This document shows, in pieces, positions 19,153 through 29,671 of a DNA stretch of 54,174 nt. The DNA lies in the NCBI RefSeq assembly GCF_008033445.1, contig NZ_VNKO01000020.1, forward strand, positions 1-54,174, in the 5' to 3' direction. The position numbers were made by a program, and so were the translations under genes. Position 1 is the stretch's first letter. Each line of letters starts with the position of its first letter. This DNA is from Vulcaniibacterium gelatinicum. GTDB lineage: Bacteria > Pseudomonadota > Gammaproteobacteria > Xanthomonadales > Xanthomonadaceae. The notes under the pieces were generated by a model. It saw only the letters and a list, made by a program, of their open reading frames with translations. It did not search any database and was not told the origin of the DNA.

Positions 19153-20736
19153 ATGTCCGCCCCCTCCACCGCCGTCGCCGCCGCGCCGGCCGAATTCCTC
19201 GGCCACCCGAAGGGGCTGTACGTCTGCTTCCTGACCGAGATGTGGGAGCGCTTCGCCTTCTACGGGATGAAGGCGCTGCTGTTCCTGTACCTGACCAAGC
19301 ACCATTTGTTCGCCGACGAGGACGGCTACCTGCTGCTCGGCACCTACGCCGGCCTGGCCTACGCGCTGCCGCTGCTCGGCGGGCTGCTCGCCGACCGCTG
19401 GCTCGGCATGCGCAAGGCGGTGGTGTACGGCGGCGCGCTGCTGGTGCTGGGCCAGCTCGGCATGGCCTGGACCGGCGCGCCTGCCAGCGGCGTCCAGGGC
19501 GCGGGCGCGCAAGACGCGGTCGCGTTGCAGGTCATGTACGCCTCGCTGGCGCTGATCGCAGTGGGCGTGGGCTTCCTCAAGCCGAACATCTCCACCATCG
19601 TCGGCCGGCTGTACGCGGAGGACGATCCACGCCGCGACGCCGGGTTCACCATCTTCTACATGGGCATCAACGTCGGCGCGTTCACCTCCTCGCTGATCGT
19701 GGCCTGGATCGGCGAACGCATCGGCTGGGGCTGGGGGTTCGCGGTTTCCGGCGTGCTGATGGCGCTGGGCCTGGTGCAGTTCCTGTTCGGCCAGCGCCAC
19801 CTGCTCGGCCACGCCGAACCGCCGGATCCCGCACGGCTGCGCGCGCCGGCGCTGGCCGGCCTCTCGCGCGAGGCGTGGATCTACCTCGGCGGGCTGCTGC
19901 TGACGGTCGCGGTGTGGCAGGTGCTGCAGACGCGCGTGGACCTGGGGCCGCTGTCGGCGCTGGCCGGGGGCCACGAGGTCACGCTGACCGAGGTGGTCGC
20001 GGTGGTGCTCGGCGCCGCGCTGTACCTGTGGTTCCTGCGCCTGATGCTGTCGGACCTGTCCGCACGCGACAAGGGCCGGATGCTGATGCTGATGGTGCTG
20101 ATCACGGTCAGCGCGCTGTTCTGGGGCCTGTACGAGCAGAGTTACGGCCCGTGGGTGGCGATGGCCGACCGGGTGATGGACCGCACCACCTTCGGCATCG
20201 CATGGACCGCCGGCCAGACCACCGCGCTCGGGGCGCTGTTCGTGATCGCGCTCAGCCCGGTGTTCGCCTGGCTGTGGCCGCGCCTGGACCGGCGCGGCTG
20301 GAACCCGGGCTATCCGGCCAAGTTCGGCTGGGCGCTGGCGCTGTGCGGGCTGGCCTTCGGCGTGCTCGCCTTCGCCGCCGCGCACCCCGGCGAGGACGGC
20401 CTGGTCAGCCTGTGGTGGATGGTGCTGGCCTATTTCGTGCTGTGCCTGGGCGAGATGATGCTCTCGCCGATCGGCCTGTCCGCCGTCACCACGCTGTCCA
20501 TCCCGCGCGCGGTCGGCATGATGATGGGCGCGTGGTTCCTGTTCTCCGCCTTCGGCGAGATCATCGCCGGCCGCCTCGGCACCTGGGCCGCGCTCGACCC
20601 CGGCACCACCACCGCGCAGGCGCTCGCCACCTACGCCGACGTGTTCATGCGGATGATGTGGATCGGGCTTGCGGCGGGAGCGGCGATGTTCGTGCTGACG
20701 CCGGTGCTGCGGCGACTGGTCGGGCCCCGGGCCTGA
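19153..20736 (+). CDS. POT family proton-dependent di/tripeptide transporter (Dtp-like)
   Basis: A 527-residue major-facilitator protein. The family signature EMWERFAFYGMKALLFLYLT, with the ExxERFxYY-type proton site, lies at about residues 29-48, and GFLKPNISTIVGRLY at about 140 is the second PTR2 signature. Twelve or more helices are visible. LGEMMLSPIGLSAVT and MGAWFLFSAFGEIIAG appear near the C-terminus. A TATACT box (19118-19123) lies 29 bp before the ATG, with no good -35. It diverges from the OPT-peptidase operon and converges with rmlD. Confidence 0.94.
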   Translation: MSAPSTAVAAAPAEFLGHPKGLYVCFLTEMWERFAFYGMKALLFLYLTKHHLFADEDGYLLLGTYAGLAYALPLLGGLLADRWLGMRKAVVYGGALLVLGQLGMAWTGAPASGVQGAGAQDAVALQVMYASLALIAVGVGFLKPNISTIVGRLYAEDDPRRDAGFTIFYMGINVGAFTSSLIVAWIGERIGWGWGFAVSGVLMALGLVQFLFGQRHLLGHAEPPDPARLRAPALAGLSREAWIYLGGLLLTVAVWQVLQTRVDLGPLSALAGGHEVTLTEVVAVVLGAALYLWFLRLMLSDLSARDKGRMLMLMVLITVSALFWGLYEQSYGPWVAMADRVMDRTTFGIAWTAGQTTALGALFVIALSPVFAWLWPRLDRRGWNPGYPAKFGWALALCGLAFGVLAFAAAHPGEDGLVSLWWMVLAYFVLCLGEMMLSPIGLSAVTTLSIPRAVGMMMGAWFLFSAFGEIIAGRLGTWAALDPGTTTAQALATYADVFMRMMWIGLAAGAAMFVLTPVLRRLVGPRA

Positions 20737-20761
20737 CGTCGCGCGCGGACACCGCGCATCT

Positions 20762-21676
20762 TCAGCGGACTAACGCCGGCGCCAGCATCGCCAGCACCTG
20801 CTCGAGCCCCTCACGCCAATCAGGCAGCGCCATGCCGAACTCCCGGCACAGACGCGCGGTATCCAGGCGCGAGTACGCCGGGCGCCGGGCGCGGGTCGGA
20901 TAGTCACCGCTCGCGATCGGGATCACGCGCGGCGCGCGCGGCAGCAGCCCGCGTGCCACCGCGCCGGCGAAGATCGCCTCGGCGAAGCCGTGCCAGCTGG
21001 TCTCCCCTTGCGCAGTGAGGTGCCACAGGCCGCAGGCGCCGGGGGCGTCGCGCAGGACCGCGGCGGTGACGTCGGCGATCAGCCAGGCCGGGGTCGGCGT
21101 GCCGACCTGGTCGGCGACCACGCGCAGCTCCTCGCGTTCGGCGCCGAGCCGCAGCATCGTGCGCAGGAAGTTGTGGCCGTGGTGGGCGTACACCCACGCG
21201 GTGCGGAAGATCAGGTGCCGGCAGCCGCTGGCCCGGATCGCCTGCTCGCCGGCGAGCTTGCTGGCGCCGTACACGCCGAGCGGCGCGGTCGGGTCGTCCT
21301 CGCGGTAGGGGCGCGTGCCGCGGCCGTCGAAGACGTAGTCGGTCGAGTAGTGCACGAGCGGGATGCCCCGCCGTGCACAGGCGGCGGCGAGCACGGCCGG
21401 GGCCTCGGCGTTGGCGCGGAACGCGGCCTCGGGCGAGTCCTCGGCACGGTCCACCGCGGTCCAGGCCGCGGCGTTGACCACCACCGTGGGCGCCACGCGC
21501 TCGACCAGCGCCGGCAGCTCCGCCGGCCGGTCGAAGTCGGCGCGCTCGCAGGGGGCGCCGTCGAGCGTGCCGCCGCGGGTCGCCGCGACCACCTCGCCCA
21601 GGGCGGCCAGGCTGCGCCGCAGTTCGGTGCCGACCTGGCCGTTCGCCCCGAGGAGCAGGAACCGCGCCGGGCTCAT
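20762..21676 (-). CDS. rmlD: dTDP-4-dehydrorhamnose reductase
   Basis: A 304-residue short-chain reductase for the last step of dTDP-L-rhamnose synthesis. The nucleotide-binding motif GANGQVGTELRR lies at residues 9-20, NAAAWTAVDRAEDSPEAAF at about 70, and the catalytic STDYVFDG with YGASKLAGE near 105-135. It is the final gene of rmlBACD, and its ATG overlaps the rmlC stop as ATGA. The product feeds lipopolysaccharide or exopolysaccharide. It converges on the POT gene with a 25-bp gap. Confidence 0.96.
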   Translation of the reverse strand: MSPARFLLLGANGQVGTELRRSLAALGEVVAATRGGTLDGAPCERADFDRPAELPALVERVAPTVVVNAAAWTAVDRAEDSPEAAFRANAEAPAVLAAACARRGIPLVHYSTDYVFDGRGTRPYREDDPTAPLGVYGASKLAGEQAIRASGCRHLIFRTAWVYAHHGHNFLRTMLRLGAEREELRVVADQVGTPTPAWLIADVTAAVLRDAPGACGLWHLTAQGETSWHGFAEAIFAGAVARGLLPRAPRVIPIASGDYPTRARRPAYSRLDTARLCREFGMALPDWREGLEQVLAMLAPALVR

Positions 21677-22230
21677 GGCGCGTACAGCGGCAGGCGCTCG
21701 GCGGGCACGTCGGCGAGGAACGGCGCGCGCGCGTCCTTGTCGGACAGGACCGGCTCGGCCACCGGCCAGTCGATCGCCAGCTGCGCGTCGTTCCAGCGGA
21801 TGCCGGCGTCGGCCTTCGGGTCGTAGGTGGCGGTGCACAGGTAGGTGAACACCGCGCGCTCGCTGAGCGTGACGAAACCGTGGGCGAAGCCTTCCGGGAT
21901 CCAGAAGTGGCGCCGGTTCTCCGCGCTGAGCAGCACCGCGGTCCAGCGGCCGAAGGTGGGCGAGCCGCGGCGGACGTCCACCGCCACGTCCCAGACCTCG
22001 CCTTCCAGCACCGAGACGTACTTGCCCTGCGGCTTCGGCCACTGGTAGTGCAGGCCGCGCAGCACCCCGCGCGCCGAGCGGGAGACGTTGCCCTGCACGA
22101 ACACGGGCGCAAGGCCGTGCGCGACGAGCCGGTCGAGGTTGAACGACTCGTAGAAGAACCCGCGCGCGTCCTCGAACACCTGCGGCTCGATCACGAGGCA
22201 GCCGGGCAGGCCGGTCTCGATCACCTTCAT
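21673..22230 (-). CDS. rmlC: dTDP-4-dehydrorhamnose 3,5-epimerase
   Basis: A 185-residue cupin epimerase. [11 protein letters not shown] near residue 22, [19 protein letters not shown] with the catalytic His near 60, [19 protein letters not shown] and [16 protein letters not shown] are all family hallmarks. It converts dTDP-4-keto-6-deoxyglucose to the L-lyxo form used by RmlD. Both ends overlap neighbours by ATGA, showing tight coupling with rmlA and rmlD. Confidence 0.97.
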   Translation of the reverse strand: MKVIETGLPGCLVIEPQVFEDARGFFYESFNLDRLVAHGLAPVFVQGNVSRSARGVLRGLHYQWPKPQGKYVSVLEGEVWDVAVDVRRGSPTFGRWTAVLLSAENRRHFWIPEGFAHGFVTLSERAVFTYLCTATYDPKADAGIRWNDAQLAIDWPVAEPVLSDKDARAPFLADVPAERLPLYAP

Positions 22231-23162
22231 GCGATGCGTCCGTGCTCGAGCAGGCTCAGCAGGTACTGGCCGTAGCCGCTCTTGGCCAGCGGCCGGGCCA
22301 GCTCCGCCAGCTGCCCGGCATCGATCCAGCCGTTGGCGTAGGCGATCTCCTCCGGGCAGCACACGCGCAGGCCCTGCCGCTTCTCGATCGTCTCGATGTA
22401 GCTGGAGGCCTCCACCAGCGACTCGTGGGTGCCGGTGTCGAGCCAGGCGAAGCCGCGGCCGAGCTTCTCCAGGTGCAGCGCGCCCTCGGCCAGGTAGCAG
22501 CGGTTGAGGTCGGTGATCTCCAGCTCGCCGCGCGGCGAGGGCCTGAGCGAGGCGGCGAAGTCGCTGGCGCGGCCGTCGTAGAAGTACAGCCCGGTGACGG
22601 CGTAGTGCGACTTCGGCTGCGCCGGTTTCTCCTCCAGGCCGACCACCCGGCCCTCGGCGTCGAACTCGGCCACGCCGTAGCGCTCCGGATCCTTGACCCA
22701 GTAGCCGAACACGGTCGCGCCCGCCTCGCGCGCGTTCGCGCGCTGCAGCAGCTCGGTCAGGCCATGGCCGTAGAAGATGTTGTCGCCGAGCACCAGGCAG
22801 CTCGGGCCGCCGGCCAGGAAGTCGCGGCCGATCAGGAACGCCTGCGCCAGGCCGTCCGGGCTCGGCTGCACCGCGTACTCGATGCGCATGCCCCACTGCG
22901 CGCCGTCGCCGAGCAGGTTGCGGAACAGCGCCTGCTCGTGCGGGGTGTTGATCACCAGCACCTCGCGGATGCCCGCCAGCATCAGCACGCTGAGCGGGTA
23001 GTAGATCATCGGCTTGTCGAACACCGGCAGCAGCTGCTTGCTGACCGCCTTGGTGATCGGGTACAGGCGGGTGCCGGATCCGCCGGCGAGGATGATCCCT
23101 TTGCGCGCGTCCGTCGTGACCGCCCGCACAGCTCCGTGCGGACTTTCCGGTGGCGCCGTCAT
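22227..23162 (-). CDS. rmlA: Glucose-1-phosphate thymidylyltransferase
   Basis: A 311-residue nucleotidyltransferase making dTDP-glucose. The core begins [20 protein letters not shown] at about residue 22 and continues [16 protein letters not shown], with [38 protein letters not shown] and [12 protein letters not shown]. Start at 23160-23162 overlaps the rmlB stop (ATGA). This adds about 18 residues before the family start; the in-frame ATG giving MTTDARKG is an alternative. Second gene of the rhamnose operon. Confidence 0.96.
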   Translation of the reverse strand: MTAPPESPHGAVRAVTTDARKGIILAGGSGTRLYPITKAVSKQLLPVFDKPMIYYPLSVLMLAGIREVLVINTPHEQALFRNLLGDGAQWGMRIEYAVQPSPDGLAQAFLIGRDFLAGGPSCLVLGDNIFYGHGLTELLQRANAREAGATVFGYWVKDPERYGVAEFDAEGRVVGLEEKPAQPKSHYAVTGLYFYDGRASDFAASLRPSPRGELEITDLNRCYLAEGALHLEKLGRGFAWLDTGTHESLVEASSYIETIEKRQGLRVCCPEEIAYANGWIDAGQLAELARPLAKSGYGQYLLSLLEHGRIA

Positions 23163-24220
23163 GCCGCCACCCCGATCCGCTCCAGGCGGTAGCTGCCGTC
23201 CAGCACGCGCTTCACCCACGCCTGGTTGTCGAGGTACCAGTCCACGGTGCGGGCCAGGCCTTCCTCGAAGGTCACGGTCGGCGCCCAGCCCAATTCGCGC
23301 TTGATCTTGGAGGCGTCGATCGCGTAGCGCCGGTCGTGGCCGGGCCGGTCGGCGACGAAGGTGATCTGGGTCTCGCGGCTGGCACCGTCGGCGCGCGGGC
23401 GGCGCGCGTCGAGCAGGGCGCAGATCGCACGCACCACCTCGAGGTTGCGGCGTTCGGCGTCGCCGCCGACGTTGTAGGTCTCGCCCACCCGGCCGCGCTC
23501 GAGCACGGCCCGGATCGCGGCGCAGTGGTCGCCCACGTACAGCCAGTCGCGCACGTTGCCGCCGTCGCCGTACACCGGCAGCGGTTCGCCGGCCACCGCC
23601 TTGGCGATCATCAGCGGGATGAGCTTTTCCGGGAACTGGTACGGCCCGTAGTTGTTCGAGCAGTTGGTGGTGAGCGTCGGCAGGCCGTAGGTATGGTGGA
23701 AGGCGCGCACCAGATGGTCGGAAGCGGCCTTGGACGCCGAATACGGGGAGTTGGGCGCGTACGGCGTCTCCTCGGTGAACCGGCCGGTCTCGCCGAGCGA
23801 GCCGTACACCTCGTCGGTGGAGACGTGCAGGAAGCGGAACGCGTCCTTCGCCGCGCCCTCGAGCGATTTCCAGTAGTCGCGCGCGGCCTCGAGCAGGGCC
23901 AGGGTGCCGACCACGTTGGTCTGCACGAACGCGGCCGGGCCATCTATCGAGCGGTCCACGTGGCTCTCGGCGGCGAAGTTGACGATCGCCTGCGGCCGGT
24001 GCTCGGCCAGCAGGCGCGCGACCAGCGCGCGGTCGCCGATGTCGCCATGCACGAACACGTGGTCCGGATGGCCCTCGAGCGAGGCGAGGGTGTCGAGGTT
24101 GCCGGCGTAGGTGAGCGCGTCGAGGTTGACCACCCGCACCCCGCGCCGCACCGCCTCGAGCACGAAATTGCCGCCGATGAAACCGGCACCGCCGGTCACG
24201 AGCCAAACCGTCCGATCCAT
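23159..24220 (-). CDS. rmlB: dTDP-glucose 4,6-dehydratase
   Basis: A 353-residue extended short-chain dehydrogenase. NAD-binding [12 protein letters not shown] lies at residues 9-20, followed by [59 protein letters not shown] (catalytic Tyr and Lys) and [15 protein letters not shown]. It is first in rmlBACD. AGGAAA stands 7 bp upstream of the ATG at 24218-24220. The ssb gene ends 43 bp upstream on the same strand with no terminator hairpin, so read-through is likely. Confidence 0.97.
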   Translation of the reverse strand: MDRTVWLVTGGAGFIGGNFVLEAVRRGVRVVNLDALTYAGNLDTLASLEGHPDHVFVHGDIGDRALVARLLAEHRPQAIVNFAAESHVDRSIDGPAAFVQTNVVGTLALLEAARDYWKSLEGAAKDAFRFLHVSTDEVYGSLGETGRFTEETPYAPNSPYSASKAASDHLVRAFHHTYGLPTLTTNCSNNYGPYQFPEKLIPLMIAKAVAGEPLPVYGDGGNVRDWLYVGDHCAAIRAVLERGRVGETYNVGGDAERRNLEVVRAICALLDARRPRADGASRETQITFVADRPGHDRRYAIDASKIKRELGWAPTVTFEEGLARTVDWYLDNQAWVKRVLDGSYRLERIGVAA

Positions 24221-24263
24221 TCGGTGTTTCCTGTGGGCCTGTCGCCGCGCCAGCCGGCGAGGC

Positions 24264-24731
24264 TCAGAACGGGATGTCGTCGTCCGTGAACGGGTCGTCG
24301 GCGACACCGGACTCCTGGCGTGCCGCGGCCGGTTCGCGGCGCGGCGCGGCGGCGGGCCGCGCGGGGCGCTCGCGCGGCTCGGCACGACCGCCGCCCTCGC
24401 CGCCGCCCAGCATCTGCATCTCGTCGGCGATGATCTCGGTGACGAAGCGCTCCTGGCCGTCCTGGCCGGTGAACTTGTCGTAGTTGATCGAGCCTTCGAT
24501 GTAGACCTGACGCCCCTTGCGCAGGTACTCGCCGGCGATCTCGCCCAGGCGCCCGAACAGCTTGACCCGGTGCCACTGGGTCTTCTCCTGGGTGTTGCCG
24601 TCGCGATCCTTGCGCACGGTGGTGGTGGCCACGCTCAGGGTGCAGATGGCCATCCCGCCCTGGGTGTACTTCATGTCGGGATCGTTGCCGAGATTGCCGA
24701 CCAGGATGACCTTGTTGACGCCACGGGCCAT
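24264..24731 (-). CDS. ssb: Single-stranded DNA-binding protein
   Basis: A 155-residue SSB. The OB-fold covers about residues 1-112 ([60 protein letters not shown]). A Gly/Pro/Arg-rich linker follows, then the acidic tip [11 protein letters not shown], which docks partner repair proteins. It coats single-stranded DNA during replication and repair. It diverges from ispB and lies directly upstream of rmlBACD. Confidence 0.97.
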   Translation of the reverse strand: MARGVNKVILVGNLGNDPDMKYTQGGMAICTLSVATTTVRKDRDGNTQEKTQWHRVKLFGRLGEIAGEYLRKGRQVYIEGSINYDKFTGQDGQERFVTEIIADEMQMLGGGEGGGRAEPRERPARPAAAPRREPAAARQESGVADDPFTDDDIPF

Positions 24732-24906
24732 GGGAAGTGTCCTTCGGATGCGAACGCCCGGAACTGGGCGCAGTGGATTGCAGTATAGCCCGGGGGCGGC
24801 GGGCGATCGGCGGACGCCGCCGCGCGGCGTCGGAGAAATCCGGGGGGCGGCGGACACCCCCATGAAATCACGCGATAATCACGCGCTCCGCCGCGCCGCC
24901 CCCGCC

Positions 24907-25902
24907 ATGCACACACTCACCGCCCGCCCCGCCGCCGACCTCCGCGCCATCCAGGCGCTGACCGCGGAGGACATGGCGGCGGTGGACGCGCTGATCCGGC
25001 GCCGGCTGGCCTCCGACGTGGTCCTGGTCAACCAGGTCGCCGAGTACATCGTCGGCGCCGGCGGCAAGCGCCTGCGGCCGATGCTGCTGCTGCTCGCGGC
25101 CGGCGCCCTCGGCCACCGCGGCCCGGATGCGCACCAGCTCGCGGCGGTGATCGAGTTCATCCACACCGCCACCCTGCTGCACGACGACGTGGTGGACGAG
25201 TCCGACCTGCGCCGCGGCCGCCGCACCGCCAACGCGGTGTTCGGCAACGCGGCCAGCGTGCTGGTCGGCGATTTCCTGTACTCGCGCAGCTTCCAGCTGA
25301 TGGTCGAGCTGGACCGGATGGAGGTGATGCGGATCCTGGCCGACACCACCAACCGGATCGCCGAGGGCGAGGTGCTGCAGTTGCTGCACGTGCGCAACCC
25401 GGACACCGACGAGGCCGCGTACCTGCGCGTGATCGAGCGCAAGACCGCGGTGCTGTTCGCCGCCGCCACCCGCCTGGGCGCGCTGCTCGCCGGTGCGCCC
25501 GCCGCGGTGTGCGATGCGCTGCACGACTACGGCCTGCACCTGGGCTACGCGTTCCAGATCGCCGACGACGTGCTCGACTACGCCGCCGACGCCGAGGCGC
25601 TCGGCAAGAACCTGGGCGACGACCTGGCCGAGGGCAAGGCCACGCTGCCGCTGATCCACGCGATCGCGCATTCGGACGCGACCACCCGCCGGCGGTTGCG
25701 GGAGATCGTGGAGGCAGGCGAGGCGGCAGCGCTCGACGAGGTGGTCGCCGCGATCCGCGCCACCGGCGGCCTGGACTACAGCCGTCGGCGCGCGCTCGCA
25801 TACGCCGAAGCCGCCGAGCGCGCGCTCGAGGGCCTTGCGGAAAACGCGCACGTGGCCGCGCTGCGCGGTCTGGCGCGGTACGCGGTCACTCGCGACCGCT
25901 GA
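24907..25902 (+). CDS. ispB: Polyprenyl diphosphate synthase (octaprenyl type)
   Basis: A 331-residue trans-prenyltransferase building the isoprenoid tail of ubiquinone. The first Asp-rich motif DDVVDESDLRRG is near residue 95, GGKRLRP near 55 and the second Asp-rich motif ADDVLDYAAD near 220. The spacing fits long-chain IspB rather than short-chain IspA. A GATAAT box lies at 24874-24879. It diverges from ssb, and its last 17 bp overlap the oppositely oriented protease gene. Confidence 0.94.
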   Translation: MHTLTARPAADLRAIQALTAEDMAAVDALIRRRLASDVVLVNQVAEYIVGAGGKRLRPMLLLLAAGALGHRGPDAHQLAAVIEFIHTATLLHDDVVDESDLRRGRRTANAVFGNAASVLVGDFLYSRSFQLMVELDRMEVMRILADTTNRIAEGEVLQLLHVRNPDTDEAAYLRVIERKTAVLFAAATRLGALLAGAPAAVCDALHDYGLHLGYAFQIADDVLDYAADAEALGKNLGDDLAEGKATLPLIHAIAHSDATTRRRLREIVEAGEAAALDEVVAAIRATGGLDYSRRRALAYAEAAERALEGLAENAHVAALRGLARYAVTRDR

Positions 25903-26872
25903 AGCCGGACGCCGCGCCGCCCAGCATTTCCTCGATCGCGCGCCGCACCACTGCCGGCATCTCGGCCTCCGGGATGCGCGCGATCTGCGCCAGCGACATG
26001 CCCTTCCCGCGCAGGTGCTCGATCACCCACCAGCCGGCCGCATAGGCCTCGCGCTCGAAACCGTTGGGACCCTGGCCCATGGTGAAGCGGAACACGGTCT
26101 GGCCGTCGCTGGATTCGAGTGCAGGCAGGATCCCCCGCAGGATCTCGCGGCGTTTCGGTTGCACCTGCGCCCACCAGCCCGGCGTGTACTCGATCAGCTC
26201 GGCGAGGTCCCGGTCCGGCACCACTTCCCGCGCGACGTGGACCGCCAGCCCCTCCTGCATCAGCGTGGCCGCGATGCTGCGTTCCCAGCCGCCGGACAGC
26301 CCCGCGGTGACGATGTGCACGGCATGCGTCATCTCGTGCGGAAGGATCGCGCCGCGCTGGCGCTCGTCCATCTCCAGCGGCACCGCCACCACAGGCTTGC
26401 CGTCCTGGCCGTAGCTGAAGGCGTTGCCGTCGAAGGCACCGACATAGGCGATGACGCGCACGTGCACCGGCTTGTCGGGTTGCAGCACCGCGGCGACGGC
26501 GCGCAGCGTCTCCAGCGGGTCGGGACGCATCGCCGCCGCTCCCTGGCGCACGATCGGCAACGCCTCGCCGTAACGCGGCCAGGCCTGCTCCAGCAGGCGA
26601 CGCGCCATCTGCTGCCCTTCCGCCGTCGGCGGCACCGCCGCGAAACCGTAGCGTTCCTGCCAGAGCTGCCAGCGCCGTTCGTCGTCCACGCCGGGCGCGC
26701 TCGCCGCCGCATGGAAATCCAGGAAGCGCGGCGAGAGGTCGGTCACCTCGATGCGCAGCTCGTCATCGCCGCGCGTGAACTCGACCGGCGCAACCTTGGC
26801 AGCCTGTGCACGGGCTCCTGACGGGGCGATTGCGAGCACGATGGCCAGCAAGGGGACGAACACTTGCCACAT
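25886..26872 (-). CDS. Exported putative zinc metallopeptidase (gluzincin-like)
   Basis: A 328-residue protein with a signal peptide ending near GARAQAA. HEMTH at residues 179-183 gives two zinc histidines, and Glu207 in QEGLAVH, 24 residues further, fits the third ligand of a gluzincin. The flanking sequence (YGQDGKPVVAVPLEMDERQ before, FTMGQGPNGFEREAYAAGWW after) resembles uncharacterised secreted peptidases. An AGGAA site precedes the ATG. It stands alone between ispB (tail overlap of 17 bp) and murD2 upstream. The substrate is unknown. Confidence 0.8.
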   Translation of the reverse strand: MWQVFVPLLAIVLAIAPSGARAQAAKVAPVEFTRGDDELRIEVTDLSPRFLDFHAAASAPGVDDERRWQLWQERYGFAAVPPTAEGQQMARRLLEQAWPRYGEALPIVRQGAAAMRPDPLETLRAVAAVLQPDKPVHVRVIAYVGAFDGNAFSYGQDGKPVVAVPLEMDERQRGAILPHEMTHAVHIVTAGLSGGWERSIAATLMQEGLAVHVAREVVPDRDLAELIEYTPGWWAQVQPKRREILRGILPALESSDGQTVFRFTMGQGPNGFEREAYAAGWWVIEHLRGKGMSLAQIARIPEAEMPAVVRRAIEEMLGGAASGFSGRE

Positions 26873-26922
26873 GGCGATTTCCTGCGGAACGAACGCCGGT
26901 CAGCGTAGGCAGGCCGCCCCGT

Positions 26923-28329
26923 TCAAGCAATCCCCAGGCCCGGGATCGCGCTGATGGCGTCCGGATCGAACCCGGCCAACTCGGCGAAGTGGCGGCCGCG
27001 GGCGACGTAGTCGCGGTAGGGACCGAAACTCGGCGCGCCAGGCGAGAGCAGCACCACCCCGCCCTCGCCGCCGAGCGCGGCGCGCGCCGCCCGCAACGCC
27101 TGGGCGAGATCGTCCGCGGCGGCCAGCACGAAGCCGCACTCGCGCGCCAGCGGTTCGAGCAGCGCATGGATGCGCGGACCGTTCTGGCCCATGGTCACGA
27201 TCGCGTGCGGGGCGTGCCGACGCATCGCCTCGGCGAAACCGTCCCAGGGCAGGCCGCGGTCGTGGCCGCCCACCAGCAGCGCCACGCGCCGGCCGCGGAA
27301 GCAGTCGAGCGCAGCCAGGCTCGCGTGCGGCGTGGTGCTGATCGAGTCGTTGACATAGGTGAGGCCGTCGCGGACCCCGAGCGTCTGCAGCCGGTGCGGC
27401 AGCGGCCGGAACGTGGCCGCGTGCGGCGCCAGCGCGCGCGCGTCCAGCCCGGCCGCCTCCAGCACCGTCAGCACCGCGCACAGGTTGCCGCGGTTGTGGC
27501 GGCCGGGCAGCGGCAGCGGCGCGGTGTCGAGCACCGGCTCGTCGCCGCGGTGCAGCACGTCGCCGCGCAGGTGCCAGCCGTCCTCGCGGCCGAACCAGCG
27601 CACCTGGCTGCCGGGCAGGTCGAGCGCGGCCAGCACCGGGTCGGCGGCGTTGAGCACGGCCACGCGCGGACGCGCGTCGGTGACCAAACGCAGCTTGTCG
27701 GCGACGTAGCGTTCCTGCGAGCCGTGCCAGTCGAGGTGTTCCGGGAACAGGTTGAGGACCGCGGCGATGTCCGGCCGCACGCCGCTGTCGGCCACGTCGC
27801 CGGTCTGGTAGCTCGACAGCTCGATCGCCCAGTACTCCGGCGCGGGCTGCGGGGCGAGCACCTCCAGCAGCGGCAGGCCGATGTTGCCGGCGAGCGCGGT
27901 GCGGTGCCCGGCCGCGCGCAGCAGGTGCGCGAGCAGCGCGGTGGTGGTGCTCTTGCCCTTGGTGCCGGTCACGCACAGGGTGCGCGCGGCGATGCCGTCG
28001 GCGCCGCCGTGCTCGGCGAACCACAGCGCGGTGCCGCCGAGGAAGCGGGTGCCGCGCGCGGCCGCGGCCTGCGCCTCGGGCCGGTACGGGCTGATCCCCG
28101 GCGACTTGACCACGACCTCGAACGCGGCCAGCCGCGCGGCATCGGCCTGCGTCTCCAGCGCGAGCCGCGCATCGCCCAGCGCGCGCGCTTCCGCGGCCTC
28201 GGCGTCGTTGCAGAACAGGGTCAGCGCCTGCGCCGGCAGACGCGCGCGCAGCGCGTGGTAGGCGGCGCGGCCCTCGCGGCCCCAGCCCCACAGCGCGACG
28301 CGCCGGCCCTCAAGCTGCGAAATGCGCAC
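26923..28329 (-). CDS. murD2: UDP-MurNAc-L-alanine--L-glutamate ligase
   Basis: A 468-residue Mur ligase. The ATP motif [10 protein letters not shown] stands at 121-130, ELSSYQTGD at 170-178, [13 protein letters not shown] at 192-204 and PGRHNRGN at 275-282. In ordinary MurD the D-Glu site reads NDSKATN; here residues 327-332 read NDSIST, so the Lys that holds the D-Glu carboxylate is missing (Ile330). With murL adjacent, this matches MurD2 of Xanthomonas oryzae, which adds L-Glu instead of D-Glu to UDP-MurNAc-L-Ala. Its start overlaps murL by 20 bp. The assignment over normal MurD rests on motif change and context. Confidence 0.9.
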   Translation of the reverse strand: MRISQLEGRRVALWGWGREGRAAYHALRARLPAQALTLFCNDAEAAEARALGDARLALETQADAARLAAFEVVVKSPGISPYRPEAQAAAARGTRFLGGTALWFAEHGGADGIAARTLCVTGTKGKSTTTALLAHLLRAAGHRTALAGNIGLPLLEVLAPQPAPEYWAIELSSYQTGDVADSGVRPDIAAVLNLFPEHLDWHGSQERYVADKLRLVTDARPRVAVLNAADPVLAALDLPGSQVRWFGREDGWHLRGDVLHRGDEPVLDTAPLPLPGRHNRGNLCAVLTVLEAAGLDARALAPHAATFRPLPHRLQTLGVRDGLTYVNDSISTTPHASLAALDCFRGRRVALLVGGHDRGLPWDGFAEAMRRHAPHAIVTMGQNGPRIHALLEPLARECGFVLAAADDLAQALRAARAALGGEGGVVLLSPGAPSFGPYRDYVARGRHFAELAGFDPDAISAIPGLGIA

Positions 28330-29671
28330 GCACCCGCTCCCACAGCGCCGCCGGCACCCGGTGCTCGCCGTCCAGCGCGAGCAGCGGTTCCAGGCGCAGT
28401 TCGTCCGCGTCGAGCTGCGGCAGGATCTCGCGCGCGAAGCGCTCGACCAGCGCGTCCTCGCGCCATTCCGGCCGCACGGTCAGCGCCGCCATCGCCGCGC
28501 GCGACTCGCGCCCCTCGCCGACGCATTCGAACGGCTTGTGGTCGCGGTATTCCAGCAGCGCGTCGTAACCGGCGGTCTGGGCCGGGTCGTCGAGCAGGTT
28601 GCGGCCGAAGATCCCGGTCAGGCGCGGCTTGGACATGAACGGCGCCAGCGCCAGGAACACGAAGTGGCACTTCGGGCACACCCCGCACCAGCGGCTGGCC
28701 GGGCGCTCGCCGAGGATGTGGAAGTTGCGGTTGCAGCTGGAGAAGTGCGCGTCGTAGCGGTCGGTCTTCGCGAACTGCCGCGCGACCGCCAGCTCGCTCA
28801 GGGGGCGCAGCAGCGAGTAGTACCGCAGGTCGGCGGCGACGCGCGCCTGCACGTGCTCGCCGAAGGCGCGTTCGAACGCCCAGCCCTTGGACCACTGGTG
28901 GTTGACCTCGCCGGTGCCGGGGATCAGCGAGCCGTAGCTGGCCGAGCGTTCGTTCGAGAACACCACCTGGTCGAAACCGTGCAGCAGCGCGGCCAGCACC
29001 AGGATCGCGGAATTGACCGCGGTCACCGGGATGTGCCCGTTCCAGGCGCCCTGGCGGTTGTAGTCGAACAGCTGCGGCGCGAGCTGGCGGCCGATGTTGA
29101 GCGTGGCCAGGCCGGTGCGCTCGGCGCAGGCGCGGATCAGCTGCGAACCGCCGATCCAGACGACCGTCTGCGGCACGCCGGCCGCGCGCAGCGCCTCGAT
29201 CGTCACCAGCGAGTCCTTGCCGCCGCCGATCGCGACCAGGGCGTGGCCGCGCAGGCCGAGCGCCGGCGCGGCCCGGGCCGGGGACGGGGCATGCGGGAAC
29301 CGGATCCGCCCGTGCAGGTCCAGCCCGTTGCGGTAGGCGAACTCGCCCAGGCCGTTGACGTACACCGTCTCCAGCAGCGCCGCGGTGTCCGCGTCGATGT
29401 CGCAGGACTCGATCCGGATCTCCTCCGGCACCGCCGCCTTGTAATAGCTCACCCCCGCGATCAGGTGCAGCAGCCGCAGCGCGCGTTCCACCGCCTCCGC
29501 GCGCACGGCGTCCAGCCGGAACGGCGCGCCGGGCACGGTGACGGTCTCGACCAGCTCCGGGCCGTCGTCGAAGGCGTACACCAGTTGCGCCACGCCGCTG
29601 GCGGCGTCGAACGTGCAGCGCACGAAACGGAACGCGCGGATCTGGTCGCGCCGGAACTCCCACTCGCTCAT
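28310..29671 (-). CDS. murL: UDP-MurNAc-L-Ala-L-Glu epimerase
   Basis: A 453-residue enzyme of the MurL family, which uses ATP to epimerise the terminal L-Glu of UDP-MurNAc-L-Ala-L-Glu to D-Glu. Near residue 145, [16 protein letters not shown] looks like a PP-loop nucleotide site (cf. SGGxDS). Later come [18 protein letters not shown] and [15 protein letters not shown], the last a Cys cluster that may bind metal. The ATG overlaps the lysAC stop (ATGA), and the stop end overlaps murD2. The pathway replaces free D-Glu made by MurI glutamate racemase. Confidence 0.9.
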   Translation of the reverse strand: MSEWEFRRDQIRAFRFVRCTFDAASGVAQLVYAFDDGPELVETVTVPGAPFRLDAVRAEAVERALRLLHLIAGVSYYKAAVPEEIRIESCDIDADTAALLETVYVNGLGEFAYRNGLDLHGRIRFPHAPSPARAAPALGLRGHALVAIGGGKDSLVTIEALRAAGVPQTVVWIGGSQLIRACAERTGLATLNIGRQLAPQLFDYNRQGAWNGHIPVTAVNSAILVLAALLHGFDQVVFSNERSASYGSLIPGTGEVNHQWSKGWAFERAFGEHVQARVAADLRYYSLLRPLSELAVARQFAKTDRYDAHFSSCNRNFHILGERPASRWCGVCPKCHFVFLALAPFMSKPRLTGIFGRNLLDDPAQTAGYDALLEYRDHKPFECVGEGRESRAAMAALTVRPEWREDALVERFAREILPQLDADELRLEPLLALDGEHRVPAALWERVRAHFAA

